From Cellulomonas pakistanensis (lineage in GTDB: Bacteria; Actinomycetota; Actinomycetes; Actinomycetales; Cellulomonadaceae), in the NCBI RefSeq assembly GCF_016862755.1, contig NZ_BONO01000009.1, forward strand, positions 62,001 to 126,000: DNA of 64,000 nucleotides, read 5' to 3'. The position numbers and the translations under genes were made by a program. The notes beneath the pieces were generated by a model. The model was not told where the DNA came from and did no database searches. It was given only the letters and a program-made list of their open reading frames with translations. Positions 10,936-22,371 of this stretch are shown here, piece after piece. Every line of letters starts with the position of its first letter. The stretch's first letter is position 1.

Positions 10936-11628
10936 ATGGAGATCGTCGTCGCCGGCCGTCACACCGACGTCCCCGAGCGGTTCCGTCAACACGTGACGGA
11001 CAAGCTCGCCAGGCTCGAGCAGCTCGCGCCCCGCGCGCAGCGCATCGACGTCGAGGTGACCCACGAGCCCAACCCCCGGCAGGCCGCGGCCGCCGAGCGG
11101 GTCGAGCTGACCGTGGTGGGCAAGGGACCGGTGATCCGCGCGGAGGCCTGCGCGGACGACCGGTACGGCGCCTTCGACCTGGCGATCGACAAGCTCGCGG
11201 AGCGCCTCCGCCGGGCGCGCGACCGGCGCAAGAGCCACCGCGGCAAGGTCCCCACGCCGGTCAGCGACCCGCTGCCGTCGCTCGACGAGCTGGAGCCGGA
11301 GCCCGAGGCCGCCGCGCCGCAGCCCTCCGAGGACGGCGTGGTCGAGACGACGCTCGGCGACTCGCCGGTGGTCATCCGCGAGAAGGTGCACGCCGCCCAG
11401 CCGATGACGATCGACGACGCGCTCTACGAGATGGAGCTGGTCGGGCACGACTTCTTCCTGTTCGTCGACGCCGAGACGGCCCAGCCGTCCGTGGCGTACC
11501 GCCGGCGCGGCTGGAGCTACGGCGTCATCAAGCTGGACGCCGCCGTGACGAGCATGGGATCGGGCGAGGCCGCCGCGACGCAGGCGGGCGGGGTCGCCAC
11601 CCCGGCGGCCGCCGTGGCCCAGCGCTGA
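10936..11628 (+). CDS. hpf: Long-form ribosome hibernation promoting factor
   Basis: 230 residues. The N-terminal S30AE domain (1-105) begins MEIVVAGRHTDVPERF and carries basic residues for 16S rRNA contact. A variable acidic linker (about 110-160) leads to the C-terminal dimerisation domain (LVGHDFFLFVDAET, YRRRGWSYGVI) that makes it a long HPF able to form 100S ribosome dimers. A strong GGAGGT lies just upstream of the ATG. It is placed before secA, as in Mycobacterium (Rv3241c), and is followed by a clear terminator hairpin. Confidence 0.96.
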   Translation: MEIVVAGRHTDVPERFRQHVTDKLARLEQLAPRAQRIDVEVTHEPNPRQAAAAERVELTVVGKGPVIRAEACADDRYGAFDLAIDKLAERLRRARDRRKSHRGKVPTPVSDPLPSLDELEPEPEAAAPQPSEDGVVETTLGDSPVVIREKVHAAQPMTIDDALYEMELVGHDFFLFVDAETAQPSVAYRRRGWSYGVIKLDAAVTSMGSGEAAATQAGGVATPAAAVAQR

Positions 11629-11650
11629 CCGCAGGCCGCCCGCACCAGGC

Positions 11651-11689
11651 ACCGCGCCCGCCGACGACCCTCCGGTCGGCGGGCGCGGT
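11651..11689 (+). terminator. Terminator hairpin after hpf
   Basis: Perfect 15-bp stem (11651-11665 with 11675-11689) around a 9-base loop, 22 bases after the hpf stop. There is no U tract, as is common in high-GC Actinobacteria. Confidence 0.8.
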
Positions 11690-11774
11690 CGTGCCCGGGG
11701 CAGGGCGCCGCGGCGCCGCGGCGCGAGGCCAGGACCCGCGCGCCGCGGTCGCGGTGCCGCCGACCGCCGCCCTT

Positions 11775-11838
11775 GCCGAGTCTCCACCTCCGGATTGCGG
11801 ATCGACGCGTCGGTACACGCAGGAGATGCAGACTCGGC
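11775..11838. repeat. Intergenic palindrome D (GCCGAGTCT arms)
   Basis: Left arm 11775-11793 and right arm 11819-11838 pair over about 17 of 19 positions, ending in GCCGAGTCT and its complement. The outer sequence GAGTCTCCA recurs in palindrome C at 50481-50546, so this is a member of a dispersed family. It lies between the hpf terminator and the next gene. Confidence 0.6.
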
Positions 11839-11921
11839 GAGCTGTGCGGCGCGGGACGTGCGGCGCGCGGGACGCGCGGCGCCGCGGGGCGGGTGTCGGT
11901 GGTCGGCGGCACGATGGGGCG

Positions 11922-13313
11922 ATGGCCACCAGCACCGACGCCGCGCCGGTCCCCGCCCAGGACTCCGCGCCCGCGCCCGCCGCCCCCGGGCGCCGGCTCG
12001 CCGCCGCGCGCCGGGGCCCGACCGGATCGGCCCACCGGCCCTCGGGGTCCCTGTCGCTGTCCCAGGCCCGCCGCGTCGCGCTGCGCGCCCAGGGCCTCGA
12101 CCGCCCGCGCGCCGAGCGCACCGGCCCGGCCACGATGCGCCAGCTCCAGCAGGTCGTCGACCGGCTGGGCCTGCTGCAGATCGACTCGGTCAACGTCGTC
12201 GCCCGGGCGCACCTGGTGCCGACGTTCTCCCGCGTCGGCCCGTACGACACCGCGCTGCTCGACCGGGCGGCGGGCCGGGCGCCGCGGCGGCTCGTGGAGA
12301 CGTGGGCGCACGAGGCCTCGTACGTGCCGCCGGAGACCTACGCGCTGCTCGGCTGGCGCCGCCGCGCCTACCTGACGTACGCCTGGGGCTCGATCAAGGA
12401 CGTCCCGCTCGACCACTCGCCCCTGGTCGAGGACGTGCTGGCGATGATCGCCGCGGACGGGCCGCTCACCGCGAGCGAGGTGCACGCGCGCGTCGAGGGG
12501 CCCGCGCCGCGCGACCGGACCGAGTGGGGCTGGAACTGGACGGCCGCCAAGCGCGTGCTCGAGTACCTGTTCTTCACCGGCCAGGTGGCGTCGGCCCGAC
12601 GCAACGCGCAGTTCGAGCGCTGCTACGACCTGACCGACCGGGTGCTGCCGCCCGAGGTGCTGGCCGCGCCCGAGCCGGACGACGACGAGGCGGTGCGGGC
12701 GCTGCTGCGGATCGCCGCCCGCGCGCACGGCGTCGCCTCCGAGCGGTGCCTGCTCGACTACTTCCGCATCCGGGGCCCGCGCGCCCGCGCCGCCGTCCGC
12801 GACCTGGTCGAGGAGGGCACGCTCGTGCCGGTGCGGGTCGCCGGCTGGGACCGGCCGACGTACCTGCACGCGGACGCCGACCTGCCCCGCCGCGCCACCG
12901 GCCGCGCGCTGCTCAGCCCGTTCGACCCGCTGGTGTTCGAGCGCCGCCGGCTCGAGGAGCTGTTCGGCCTGCGGTACCGCATCGAGATCTACGTGCCCGA
13001 GGCGCAGCGCGTGCACGGGTACTACGTGCTGCCGTTCCTGCGCGGCGAGCGGCTCGCGGCGCTCGTGGACCTCAAGGCCGACCGCCGGGCCGGGCTGCTG
13101 CGGGTGCACGCCGCGCACCCCGCCGAGCCCGCCGGGGCGGTGCCGGGCGCGGATCCGGACGCGTCGCCCGGCGCGGTGGCGGAGGACCTGGCGGCCGAGC
13201 TGCGGCTGCTCGCGGCGTGGCTCGGGCTGGACGACGTCGTGGTGGGGGACCGGGACGGCACGCCGCGCGGCACGCTGGCCCCGGTGCTGGCCGGGGCGCT
13301 GGCCGCGGGCTGA
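11922..13313 (+). CDS. YcaQ-like winged-helix DNA-binding protein
   Basis: 463 residues from ATG 11922. After an Ala/Pro-rich N-terminus (1-45) the protein matches the YcaQ / winged-helix DNA-binding (AlkX-like) family: [52 protein letters not shown] and a C-terminal [31 protein letters not shown] block. Characterised members are DNA glycosylases that unhook interstrand crosslinks. The catalytic Gln residue conserved in E. coli YcaQ should be near the QIDSVNV stretch. The role in crosslink repair is by homology only. Confidence 0.88.
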   Translation: MATSTDAAPVPAQDSAPAPAAPGRRLAAARRGPTGSAHRPSGSLSLSQARRVALRAQGLDRPRAERTGPATMRQLQQVVDRLGLLQIDSVNVVARAHLVPTFSRVGPYDTALLDRAAGRAPRRLVETWAHEASYVPPETYALLGWRRRAYLTYAWGSIKDVPLDHSPLVEDVLAMIAADGPLTASEVHARVEGPAPRDRTEWGWNWTAAKRVLEYLFFTGQVASARRNAQFERCYDLTDRVLPPEVLAAPEPDDDEAVRALLRIAARAHGVASERCLLDYFRIRGPRARAAVRDLVEEGTLVPVRVAGWDRPTYLHADADLPRRATGRALLSPFDPLVFERRRLEELFGLRYRIEIYVPEAQRVHGYYVLPFLRGERLAALVDLKADRRAGLLRVHAAHPAEPAGAVPGADPDASPGAVAEDLAAELRLLAAWLGLDDVVVGDRDGTPRGTLAPVLAGALAAG

Positions 13314-13424
13314 CGCCCCGCCCGCCCGCGTGCGGGCCGCCGCGTGCCGATGCGCGCCCACCGCGGGGATCCGCTCGCCCCCGCGACTGCGCGCTCGGAG
13401 CCGTCCGCCGCGCGGGTGGCCGGG

Positions 13425-13455
13425 TTGCTGCACGTCGCCGCGCCTCACCTACGAT
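13425..13455 (+). promoter_or_regulatory. Candidate secA promoter
   Basis: TTGCTG at 13425-13430 and TACGAT at 13450-13455 with a 19-base spacer. Transcription from about 13462 would place the palindrome at 13491-13514 in the 5' leader. Confidence 0.5.
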
Positions 13456-13490
13456 GGTCGGGGCCCGGCTGTGCGGTCGGGACGCCGGGA

Positions 13491-13514
13491 CGCCGCACGT
13501 GGCCACGTGCGGCG
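13491..13514. promoter_or_regulatory. Perfect 24-bp palindrome in the secA leader
   Basis: The 12-base half CGCCGCACGTGG is followed immediately by its exact complement, ending about 20 bases before the secA GTG and 10 bases before its GGGAG ribosome binding site. It could be a protein operator (CACGTG core) or a leader hairpin affecting SecA translation. It is too close to the start to be a terminator of the upstream gene. Confidence 0.6.
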
Positions 13515-13533
13515 CAGCGAGTCGGGAGTGCAC

Positions 13534-16365
<2,832 letters not shown>

Positions 16366-16404
16366 TCCCCGGCACGGCACCGCTCGGGGCCACCGCACGG
16401 ACCA

Positions 16405-16440
16405 CGCCGCCCGCCCTCCCGCACCGGAGGGCGGGCGGCG
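16405..16440 (+). terminator. Terminator after secA
   Basis: Perfect 15-bp stem (16405-16419 with 16426-16440) and a 6-base loop, 40 bases after the secA stop. It probably ends secA transcription before the convergent gene. Confidence 0.8.
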
Positions 16441-16460
16441 TCGTCGCGGTCGGGGACCGT

Positions 16461-16498
16461 GCCGTCGGTGCCGGACCGCGCGGTCCGGCACCGACGGC
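16461..16498. terminator. Perfect 38-bp palindrome, likely terminator of the convergent gene
   Basis: 18-base arms (16461-16478 and 16481-16498) are exact complements with only CG between them. It ends five bases before the stop of the minus-strand Rv3235-type gene, so it can terminate that transcript and back up the secA terminator. Confidence 0.75.
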
Positions 16499-16503
16499 CG
16501 GGG

Positions 16504-17259
16504 TCAGCCCACGACCAGTGCCGCCGCGCGCCAGCGGCCTGTCGATCGGGTCAGCCGCAGCGCGACCGCGCGCACCCGGTCGGCGTGCGCGACGACCACC
16601 GTCGCCTCCAGCGTCGCGTCGTCGACCCGGTGCACCCGGACCCGGCGGACGAACGGGCGCCGTGCCACCCCTGCGGGCGCGGATCCCTGGTCCGTCGCGA
16701 GGTCCCGGGTGGACGCGGCGGCGTCCAGCACCCGGCCCGCCGGCGCGGTGAGCGCGGCGCGACGCGCGAGGGCGTCGTACACCTCAGGGGTGAGCCAGCG
16801 CGCGAGCTGGGCGAGCGGACGGCTCCCGTCGAGCACCTCCACGGCGGCGAGCGCGACCATGCAGCTCGCCTGCCGCGGGTCGAGCCCGGGCGCCCCACCG
16901 CCCGCCCCGACCGGCACCCCGCGCGCCGCCCTCGTCGGCTGCTCGCGCCCGCGGGTCCCGGCGGCCCGGGCCGGCGGGACGGGCGTCGACCGCGTGCGCG
17001 CCGTGCCGACGACGCGCGGGGTGACCTCGCGCGGCGGTGCGGGTGGCGCGGGCGGAGCCGGCGCCGCAGGGGCCCGCGCCACAAGGGTGCCGGGCGGCCC
17101 CTCGGGTGCGACCGGCGCCGCAGCCGGGCCGGCGATCGCCGCAGCCGGGCCGACGGACGCCGCCGCGGCGGGCGGCGCCACCGGGCCCCCGTCCGCGACG
17201 GCCGGCGGTGGCAGCGGCGGGGGAGCGGGGACGAGGCGCACGTCGACGGCGGTGCTCAC
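16504..17259 (-). CDS. Rv3235-type (DUF6459-like) protein
   Basis: 251 residues. Residues 1-130 are a Pro/Ala-rich disordered region. Residues 135-250 form a compact domain with DPRQASCMVALAAVEVLDGSRPLAQLARWLTP and a beta-rich end (VRRVRVHRVDDATLEATVVV). This domain, encoded next to secA, matches the actinobacterial Rv3235 family of unknown function. The GTG start overlaps a 14-codon open frame (MSSPRPDPTTTELP, 17256-17300) by four bases; that frame has the better ribosome binding site (GGAGGACACC). No catalytic motif is evident. Confidence 0.75.
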   Translation of the reverse strand: MSTAVDVRLVPAPPPLPPPAVADGGPVAPPAAAASVGPAAAIAGPAAAPVAPEGPPGTLVARAPAAPAPPAPPAPPREVTPRVVGTARTRSTPVPPARAAGTRGREQPTRAARGVPVGAGGGAPGLDPRQASCMVALAAVEVLDGSRPLAQLARWLTPEVYDALARRAALTAPAGRVLDAAASTRDLATDQGSAPAGVARRPFVRRVRVHRVDDATLEATVVVAHADRVRAVALRLTRSTGRWRAAALVVG

Positions 17260-17300
17260 GGCAGCTCCGTCGTGGTGGGGTCCGGTCGGGGTGAGCTCAT
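17256..17300 (-). CDS. Possible 14-codon leader peptide coupled to the Rv3235-type gene
   Basis: ATG at 17300 is preceded by GGAGGACACC, the only strong ribosome binding site in front of the Rv3235-type gene. The frame encodes MSSPRPDPTTTELP and stops at 17256-17258, overlapping the GTG of the downstream gene by GTGA. It may couple translation into the main gene. Alternatively a sequence indel hides a longer N-terminus. Expression is unproven. Confidence 0.4.
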   Translation of the reverse strand: MSSPRPDPTTTELP

Positions 17301-17486
17301 GGTGTCCTCCGTGGTCGGTCGGCCCGCGCAGCAGCGGCACAGATGTACCGCGCCGCCCGGCGGCCCGCCAAGGACGTCCTGCGAGCCTGGGGACAACTCC
17401 CGGCGGGTCGCGCCCGGCGTGCCCGGGCTCGCCCCGGTTCGTCCGCGTTGCGCCGCGCGGCGTCGCTGACCGGGCACACTGGACCC

Positions 17487-17972
17487 GTGCGCCTCTACCT
17501 GCCTGCCACCCTGGACGAGCTCGACGACCTGCTCCGGAACAGCACCCCGCTCGCGGCCCCGCGCCGCGCGCACGCGGTCACGCCCGCGCTGACCGCGCTG
17601 CTGCCCGACGAGGACGAGGAGGGCGTCGAGTTCGCGGCGCAGCTGATGGCTGCGGACGACGCGCTGGTGCTGCTGGCGTCGCGGCCCGACGCCCCCGGCC
17701 TGCGCCTGGTCGTGACCGTCGAGGTGCCGGACGACGCCGTGCGGGAGGGCGCGCCGGACGCGTCCGCCGGCGTGGACGACGAGGCCGCCAGCCTGGTCAC
17801 CCTCACCGCGCCCGCGACCCTGGACGACGTCGTGTGCGTGCACGTCGACGAGCCCGCGGCGAAGGCCGAGGTGGCCCGCGCCCTGGACGGCGACGACGAC
17901 GCCCTCGACTCCCTCGCCGAGCGGGACCTGCTCTGGTACGACGCGACGGAGCTCACGCGCATCCCGCGCTGA
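17487..17972 (+). CDS. DUF6912-like conserved actinobacterial protein
   Basis: 161 residues from a GTG start, beginning VRLYLPATLDELDDLL. This short soluble alpha/beta protein is conserved near secA and rsgA in Actinobacteria and I assign it to the DUF6912-type family from its N-terminal signature and context. It has an acidic middle (DEDEEGVEF) and ends DLLWYDATELTRIPR. No ribosome binding site is close to the GTG, and a CACACT box lies 6 bases upstream, so it may be leaderless. Function unknown. Confidence 0.7.
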   Translation: MRLYLPATLDELDDLLRNSTPLAAPRRAHAVTPALTALLPDEDEEGVEFAAQLMAADDALVLLASRPDAPGLRLVVTVEVPDDAVREGAPDASAGVDDEAASLVTLTAPATLDDVVCVHVDEPAAKAEVARALDGDDDALDSLAERDLLWYDATELTRIPR

Positions 17973-18002
17973 CCTCCGGACGCCCCGGTCCCGGCCGGCC
18001 GC

Positions 18003-18797
18003 TCAGTGCTCGATCAGCGGGTCCAGCACCTGGAGCGCCGCGCCGTGCAGCCGGCCGTTCGACACCAGCGCGCTGCCGCCGAACGGCCCGTCGACGCCCT
18101 GCACCGACGTGAACCGCCCGCCGGCCTCGGTGACGATCGGCACGAGCGCGGCCATGTCGTGCAGCGCGAGCTCGGGCTCGCAGGACAGGTCCACGGCGCC
18201 CTCGGCGACGAGCACGTGCGACCAGAAGTCGCCGTACGCGCGGGTCCGCCACACCTTCCGGGTCAGGTCGAGGAAGTGCCCGAGCCGGTCCTGCTCCTCC
18301 CAGCCGCTCAGGCTGGAGTAGGACAGCGACGCGTCCTGCAGCCGCCCGACCTCCGACACGTGCAGCCGGGTCGCCGCGGCCAGCGACCGGCCGGTCCAGG
18401 CGCCGGACCCGACGGCGGCCCACCAGCGCCGGCCGAGCGCGGGCGCGCTCACCAGGCCGACCACGACCTCGTCCCCGTCGAGCAGCGCGATCAAGGTGGC
18501 CCAGACGGGCACGCCGCGCACGAAGTTCTTGGTGCCGTCGATCGGGTCGACCACCCAGCGTCGCGGGCCGTGGCCGGTGTCGGGGAGCTCCTCGCCGTGC
18601 ACCGCGTCGCGCGGGCGGGCGCGGGACAGCTGCGCCCGGATCAGCTCCTCGGCGGCGCGGTCGGCGTCGGAGACGGGGGTGAGGTCGGGCTTGGTCTCGA
18701 CCCGGAGGTCCAGCGCCTTGAACCGCGACATCGTGAGCGCGTCCACCTGGTCGGCGATCACGTGGGCGAGGCGCAGGTCGTCGTCGTACCGGGTCAT
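18003..18797 (-). CDS. hisN: Inositol-monophosphatase-family phosphatase, likely histidinol-phosphatase HisN
   Basis: 264 residues. It has the metal-binding motifs of the IMPase fold: HGEEL near 68-72, DPIDGTKNF near 83-91 and the C-terminal WSHVLVAEGAVD block. Close relatives in Actinobacteria are HisN-type histidinol-phosphatases, which hydrolyse L-histidinol phosphate in histidine synthesis; some act on inositol phosphates. The start ATG is at 18797. The neighbour rsgA reads the same way 248 bases upstream. Substrate choice cannot be settled from sequence alone. Confidence 0.85.
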   Translation of the reverse strand: MTRYDDDLRLAHVIADQVDALTMSRFKALDLRVETKPDLTPVSDADRAAEELIRAQLSRARPRDAVHGEELPDTGHGPRRWVVDPIDGTKNFVRGVPVWATLIALLDGDEVVVGLVSAPALGRRWWAAVGSGAWTGRSLAAATRLHVSEVGRLQDASLSYSSLSGWEEQDRLGHFLDLTRKVWRTRAYGDFWSHVLVAEGAVDLSCEPELALHDMAALVPIVTEAGGRFTSVQGVDGPFGGSALVSNGRLHGAALQVLDPLIEH

Positions 18798-18866
18798 GGG
18801 GGCCAACCTATCCGGCCGCGGACGCGTGACGCCGCGCACGGCCACGTCACCGGCCCGGCGTCGGGA

Positions 18867-18931
18867 CGCCGAGCGTGCAGTAGATGCGGGGTTCCGGGTG
18901 GCGGAACCCCGCATCTGCTGCAAGTTCGGCG
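18867..18931. repeat. Intergenic palindrome E
   Basis: 30-base arms (18867-18896 and 18902-18931) match at 27 of 30 positions around a 5-base loop. It starts CGCCGAG like palindromes A-D. It lies 115 bases beyond the rsgA stop, so it could serve as a terminator of rsgA. Confidence 0.7.
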
Positions 18932-18993
18932 CAGCGGCGCAGCGGCGCAGCGGCGCAGCGGGCCGGCGGGCGCAGCGGGCCGGCGGGCGCAGG
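18928..18993. repeat. Short tandem repeats next to palindrome E
   Basis: Four copies of GGCGCAGC (18928-18959) followed by two copies of a 16-base unit containing GGCCGGCGGGCGCAGC. It is a simple-sequence tract in non-coding DNA between rsgA and hisN and may vary in copy number between strains. Confidence 0.7.
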
Positions 18994-19045
18994 GGGCAGG
19001 TGCGCAGGAGCGCGGCGGGGCTGCGTGCCGCGGGCCCCCGGGCCC

Positions 19046-20092
19046 TCAGCCCGCCTCGGGGGAGCCCGACCGGCTGACGAGCAACCGCCGGAACGAGTCG
19101 ACCCGCGCGGTCCGGGCCGCGCGCGCCTCGTCGTCCGGCGACGCCTCGACCCACTCGTCCAGGGCGCAGTCCGGGGCGTCGGCGGCGTGCGTGCAGCCGC
19201 GCGGGCAGTCCTCGGCGACCTCGGCGAGGTCGGCGAACGCGCCGAGCAGGTGGTCCGGGTCGACGTGCGCCAGGCCGAACGACCGCACGCCGGGCGTGTC
19301 GATCACCCAGGTCCCGGGCTCCCCGGGCACGCGCAGCGCCACGGCCGAGGTCGAGGTGTGCCGCCCGCGGCCGGTGACGTCGTTGACCACGCCGACGGCC
19401 CGCAGGGCGTCGGGGACCAGCGCGTTGACCAGGGTCGACTTGCCGACGCCCGAGTGCCCGACGAGCACGGACATCCGCCCGGCGAGCGCCTCGCGCACCT
19501 CGTCGAGCCCCTCGATCGCGGCCTCGTCGGTGCGCGAGCTCACGACCACCCGCACCCCGATCGGCTCGTACAGCGCGCGCAGCGGCGCCGGGTCCGCGAG
19601 GTCGGCCTTGGTCAGGGCCAGCAGCACGTCCATGCCCGCGTCGTAGGCGGCGACGACGCACCGGTCGATCATCCGGGTCCGCGGCTCGGGGTCGGCGAGC
19701 GCGGTCACGACCACGAGCTGGTCGGCGTTCGCGACGATGACGCGCTCGACCGGGTCGGTGTCGTCGGCGGTGCGGCGGAGCACCGTGCTGCGCTCGACGA
19801 TCCGCACGATCCGGGCGAGCGAGCCCTCGGACCCGGAGGTGTCGCCGACCAGGTCCACCCGGTCGCCGGGGACGACCCGCTCGCGGCCGAGCTCACGCGC
19901 CTTCATGGCCACGGCGACCCGCTCGTCGGGGCCGTCGGCGTCGACCAGCACGGTGTACCGGCCGCGGTCCACGCCGGTGACCAGCGCGCGGTCGGCGTCG
20001 GCGTGCTCCGGGCGGGTCTTGGTACGGGGGCGGGTGCCCCGGCGGCTGGGCCGGACGCGGACGTCCGACTCGTCGAGCGCGCGGCGGGCCAC
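19046..20092 (-). CDS. rsgA: Ribosome small subunit-dependent GTPase RsgA
   Basis: 348 residues from a GTG start. An OB-fold (about 35-100) precedes a circularly permuted GTPase with motifs in the order TKAD (G4), GHSGVGKST (G1) and DTPG (G3). The C-terminal zinc site is formed by Cys and His residues in DCPRGCTHAADAPDC. RsgA checks 30S subunit maturation near the decoding centre. It lies 34 bases after aroA in the same direction, as in Mycobacterium (Rv3228/Rv3227). Confidence 0.96.
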   Translation of the reverse strand: MARRALDESDVRVRPSRRGTRPRTKTRPEHADADRALVTGVDRGRYTVLVDADGPDERVAVAMKARELGRERVVPGDRVDLVGDTSGSEGSLARIVRIVERSTVLRRTADDTDPVERVIVANADQLVVVTALADPEPRTRMIDRCVVAAYDAGMDVLLALTKADLADPAPLRALYEPIGVRVVVSSRTDEAAIEGLDEVREALAGRMSVLVGHSGVGKSTLVNALVPDALRAVGVVNDVTGRGRHTSTSAVALRVPGEPGTWVIDTPGVRSFGLAHVDPDHLLGAFADLAEVAEDCPRGCTHAADAPDCALDEWVEASPDDEARAARTARVDSFRRLLVSRSGSPEAG

Positions 20093-20126
20093 GGTCAGCG
20101 GCCCCCGGCCGCGTCGCGCCGGCCGG

Positions 20127-21428
20127 TCACGCCAGCATCCCGTCCCACAGGCCCACGAAGTCCGGGATGGTCTTCGCGGTCGTGGCGACGTCCTGCACCT
20201 CGACCCCCGGGACCGCGAGCCCGAGCAGCGCGCCGAACGTCGCCATCCGGTGGTCGGCGTAGGTGCGCACGGTGCCGCCGTGCAGCGGGCGCGGCGTGAC
20301 GACCAGGCCGTCGGCGGTCTGCTCCGCCTGGCCGCCCAGCCGGGTGATCTCGGCGGACAGCGCGGCCAGCCGGTCGGTCTCGTGCCCGCGCAGGTGCGCG
20401 ATGCCGCGCAGCCGGGTGGGGGAGTCGGCGAGCGCGGCGAGCGCGGCGATGGTGGGGGCGATCTCGCCCGCGGCGTGCAGGTCGAGGTCGACGCCGCGGA
20501 CCCGGCCCGTGCCGGTCACCGCCAGCACGTCGCCGTCGAGCCGGGTCGTCGCGCCCATCTGCTCGAGGATCCCCGGCAGCAGGCCCCCGGGCTGGGTGGT
20601 GGCGGCGGGCCAGCCCGGCACCCGCACGGTGCCGCCGGCGACCAGCGCGGCGCAGAGGAACGGCGCGGCGTTCGACAGGTCCGGCTCGACCCGGACGTCC
20701 CGGGCGGCGACCGGCCCCGGCTCGACCTGCCAGACGGTGGGCACCGAGTCGTCGACGGCCACGCCCGCGGCGCGCAGCACGGCGACGGTCATCTCGATGT
20801 GCGGCAGGCTCGGCAGCGTCGGGCCGGTGTGCCGGACGGTGAGGCCGCGCGCGAACCGCGGTGCGGTGAGCAGCAGGCCGGACACGAACTGCGACGAGCC
20901 CGACGCGTCGACGTCGACGACGCCGCCCTCGACCGACCCGGTGCCCGTGACCGTGAACGGCAGGTGGCCGGGCTCGCCGTGCTCGGTCACGCCGACGCCG
21001 AGCGCCCGCAGCGCCGCGAGCACCGGGCCCATCGGCCGCAGCCGCGCGCCGGCGTCGCCGTCGAACCGGACCTCGCCGTCGGCCAGCGCGGCGACCGCGG
21101 GCAGGAACCGCATGACGGTGCCGGCCAGGCCGCAGTCGACCGCGCGCGGCCCGCGGAACGCCCCGGGGGTGACCACCCAGTCCCCGGGCGCCTCCGGGTC
21201 GTCCTCGATCGTGGTGCCGAGGTCGCGCAGCGCCTGCGCCATCAGCAGGGTGTCGCGGGAACGGAGCGCGCCGCGCAGCCGGCCGGGGCCGTCGGCGAGG
21301 GCCGCGAGCACCAGGTAGCGGTTGGTCAGCGACTTGGACCCGGGCACCTCGACCGTCGCGTCCAGCGGGCCGGGCGCCACGGGGGCGGGCCAGTCGGGCG
21401 CGGTGGTGGGGGCGACCTCGGAGCTCAT
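20127..21428 (-). CDS. aroA: 3-phosphoshikimate 1-carboxyvinyltransferase (EPSP synthase)
   Basis: 433 residues. ATG 21428 is chosen; an in-frame start at 21479 lacks a ribosome binding site. The PEP/shikimate-binding signature [16 protein letters not shown] is at about 29-44, with the GTVMRFLPA and RTYADHRMA motifs further on. The enzyme joins shikimate 3-phosphate and phosphoenolpyruvate in aromatic amino-acid synthesis. It forms a probable two-gene unit with rsgA. Confidence 0.97.
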   Translation of the reverse strand: MSSEVAPTTAPDWPAPVAPGPLDATVEVPGSKSLTNRYLVLAALADGPGRLRGALRSRDTLLMAQALRDLGTTIEDDPEAPGDWVVTPGAFRGPRAVDCGLAGTVMRFLPAVAALADGEVRFDGDAGARLRPMGPVLAALRALGVGVTEHGEPGHLPFTVTGTGSVEGGVVDVDASGSSQFVSGLLLTAPRFARGLTVRHTGPTLPSLPHIEMTVAVLRAAGVAVDDSVPTVWQVEPGPVAARDVRVEPDLSNAAPFLCAALVAGGTVRVPGWPAATTQPGGLLPGILEQMGATTRLDGDVLAVTGTGRVRGVDLDLHAAGEIAPTIAALAALADSPTRLRGIAHLRGHETDRLAALSAEITRLGGQAEQTADGLVVTPRPLHGGTVRTYADHRMATFGALLGLAVPGVEVQDVATTAKTIPDFVGLWDGMLA

Positions 21429-21573
21429 GCCGGCCAGGCTATCGGGGCTCGCCGTCGCCTCGGCGCCGCCGTCCGCCACCCGGCCCGCCGCGCGGGCTGC
21501 GCCGGAGGCCTGCGGGGCAGGCCGGCGAGCGCCTGATCCGGGCGCGAGGTCACGCGGCCGGGCGCCGGGCGGC

Positions 21574-22152
21574 TCAGTGCACCGCGTCCGCGATCTTCTT
21601 CGACGCGGCCTTCTTCGAGGCCGCGGCGGTGGCGGCGGCGGCGGCCGCCTTCGCGGTGGCGGCCCGGGTGGCGCGGGCGTGCTCGACGCGCCAGCGCACG
21701 GACGGGCGGCCCGCGGTGTCGGCGGCGGCGATCAGTGCCCCGCCGGTGAGCGTCAGCCCGCGCAGGAACCGGGTCCTCCGCTCCTGCTTGTCCTGCTCGG
21801 AGAGCGCGCGGCGCTCCTTGCGCGAGGCCGGGGCGTCGGCGGCGGCGAGCGGCAGCGTGAGGGCGGCCAGCGTCAGCGCCGCGACGCGCGGGGCGCGCCC
21901 GGTCGCCAGCAGCAGCGCGGCGAGCGCGGTGGCGCCGCCGTGCACCCGCACCACGGTGGCGAGCTGCGCGTCGGACGGGTGCCGGTAGGCGTCCAGGGCG
22001 CCGCCGAGGGCGCCGCGGGGGACGGACGCGTCCAGCCGCTCCACCGCGCCCCGCGCCACCGCGACGTGCGCGGCCGGGCGGCGCAGCGCGTCGACCCCCT
22101 CGCTCAGGAACCACGACGCGAACAGCGGTCGGGCGATGCGGCGCAGCAGCAT
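21574..22152 (-). CDS. DoxX-like membrane protein
   Basis: 192 residues from ATG 22152, preceded by GGAGGACGTC. The start [19 protein letters not shown] and four hydrophobic helices match the DoxX family. A long basic Ala/Lys tail ([18 protein letters not shown]) follows, likely cytoplasmic. Mycobacterial DoxX relatives link superoxide and thiol redox proteins at the membrane. It lies divergently next to the redox sigma factor gene, which fits but does not prove a redox role. Confidence 0.8.
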   Translation of the reverse strand: MLLRRIARPLFASWFLSEGVDALRRPAAHVAVARGAVERLDASVPRGALGGALDAYRHPSDAQLATVVRVHGGATALAALLLATGRAPRVAALTLAALTLPLAAADAPASRKERRALSEQDKQERRTRFLRGLTLTGGALIAAADTAGRPSVRWRVEHARATRAATAKAAAAAATAAASKKAASKKIADAVH

Positions 22153-22229
22153 GACGTCCTCCTCCGGGCCGTCCGCCACGCACGGACGCCTGACCACCAA
22201 CCTAGCGGCGCGCCCTGCTCGCCGCCCCC

Positions 22230-22257
22230 GGGAATGCTCCGGGGACCGGGCTGCGTT
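22230..22257 (+). promoter_or_regulatory. SigR/SigH-type promoter of sigH
   Basis: GGGAAT at 22230-22235, 19 bases, then GTT at 22255-22257, close to the SigR/SigH consensus GGGAAT-N18-GTT. This implies autoregulation of sigH. The expected transcription start is about 22265-22267, at or next to an in-frame ATG (22267). Confidence 0.75.
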
Positions 22258-22371
22258 GTGCCGTCCATGAGCTGTTCCACCCTCGACCGGCCGGCCGCCG
22301 TGACCGGCGGCGTCGCCCTGCTGCCCCGCCCGGGCGGCCCGGCGCCCGCGCGCGCACTAGGCTCGGCCCTG

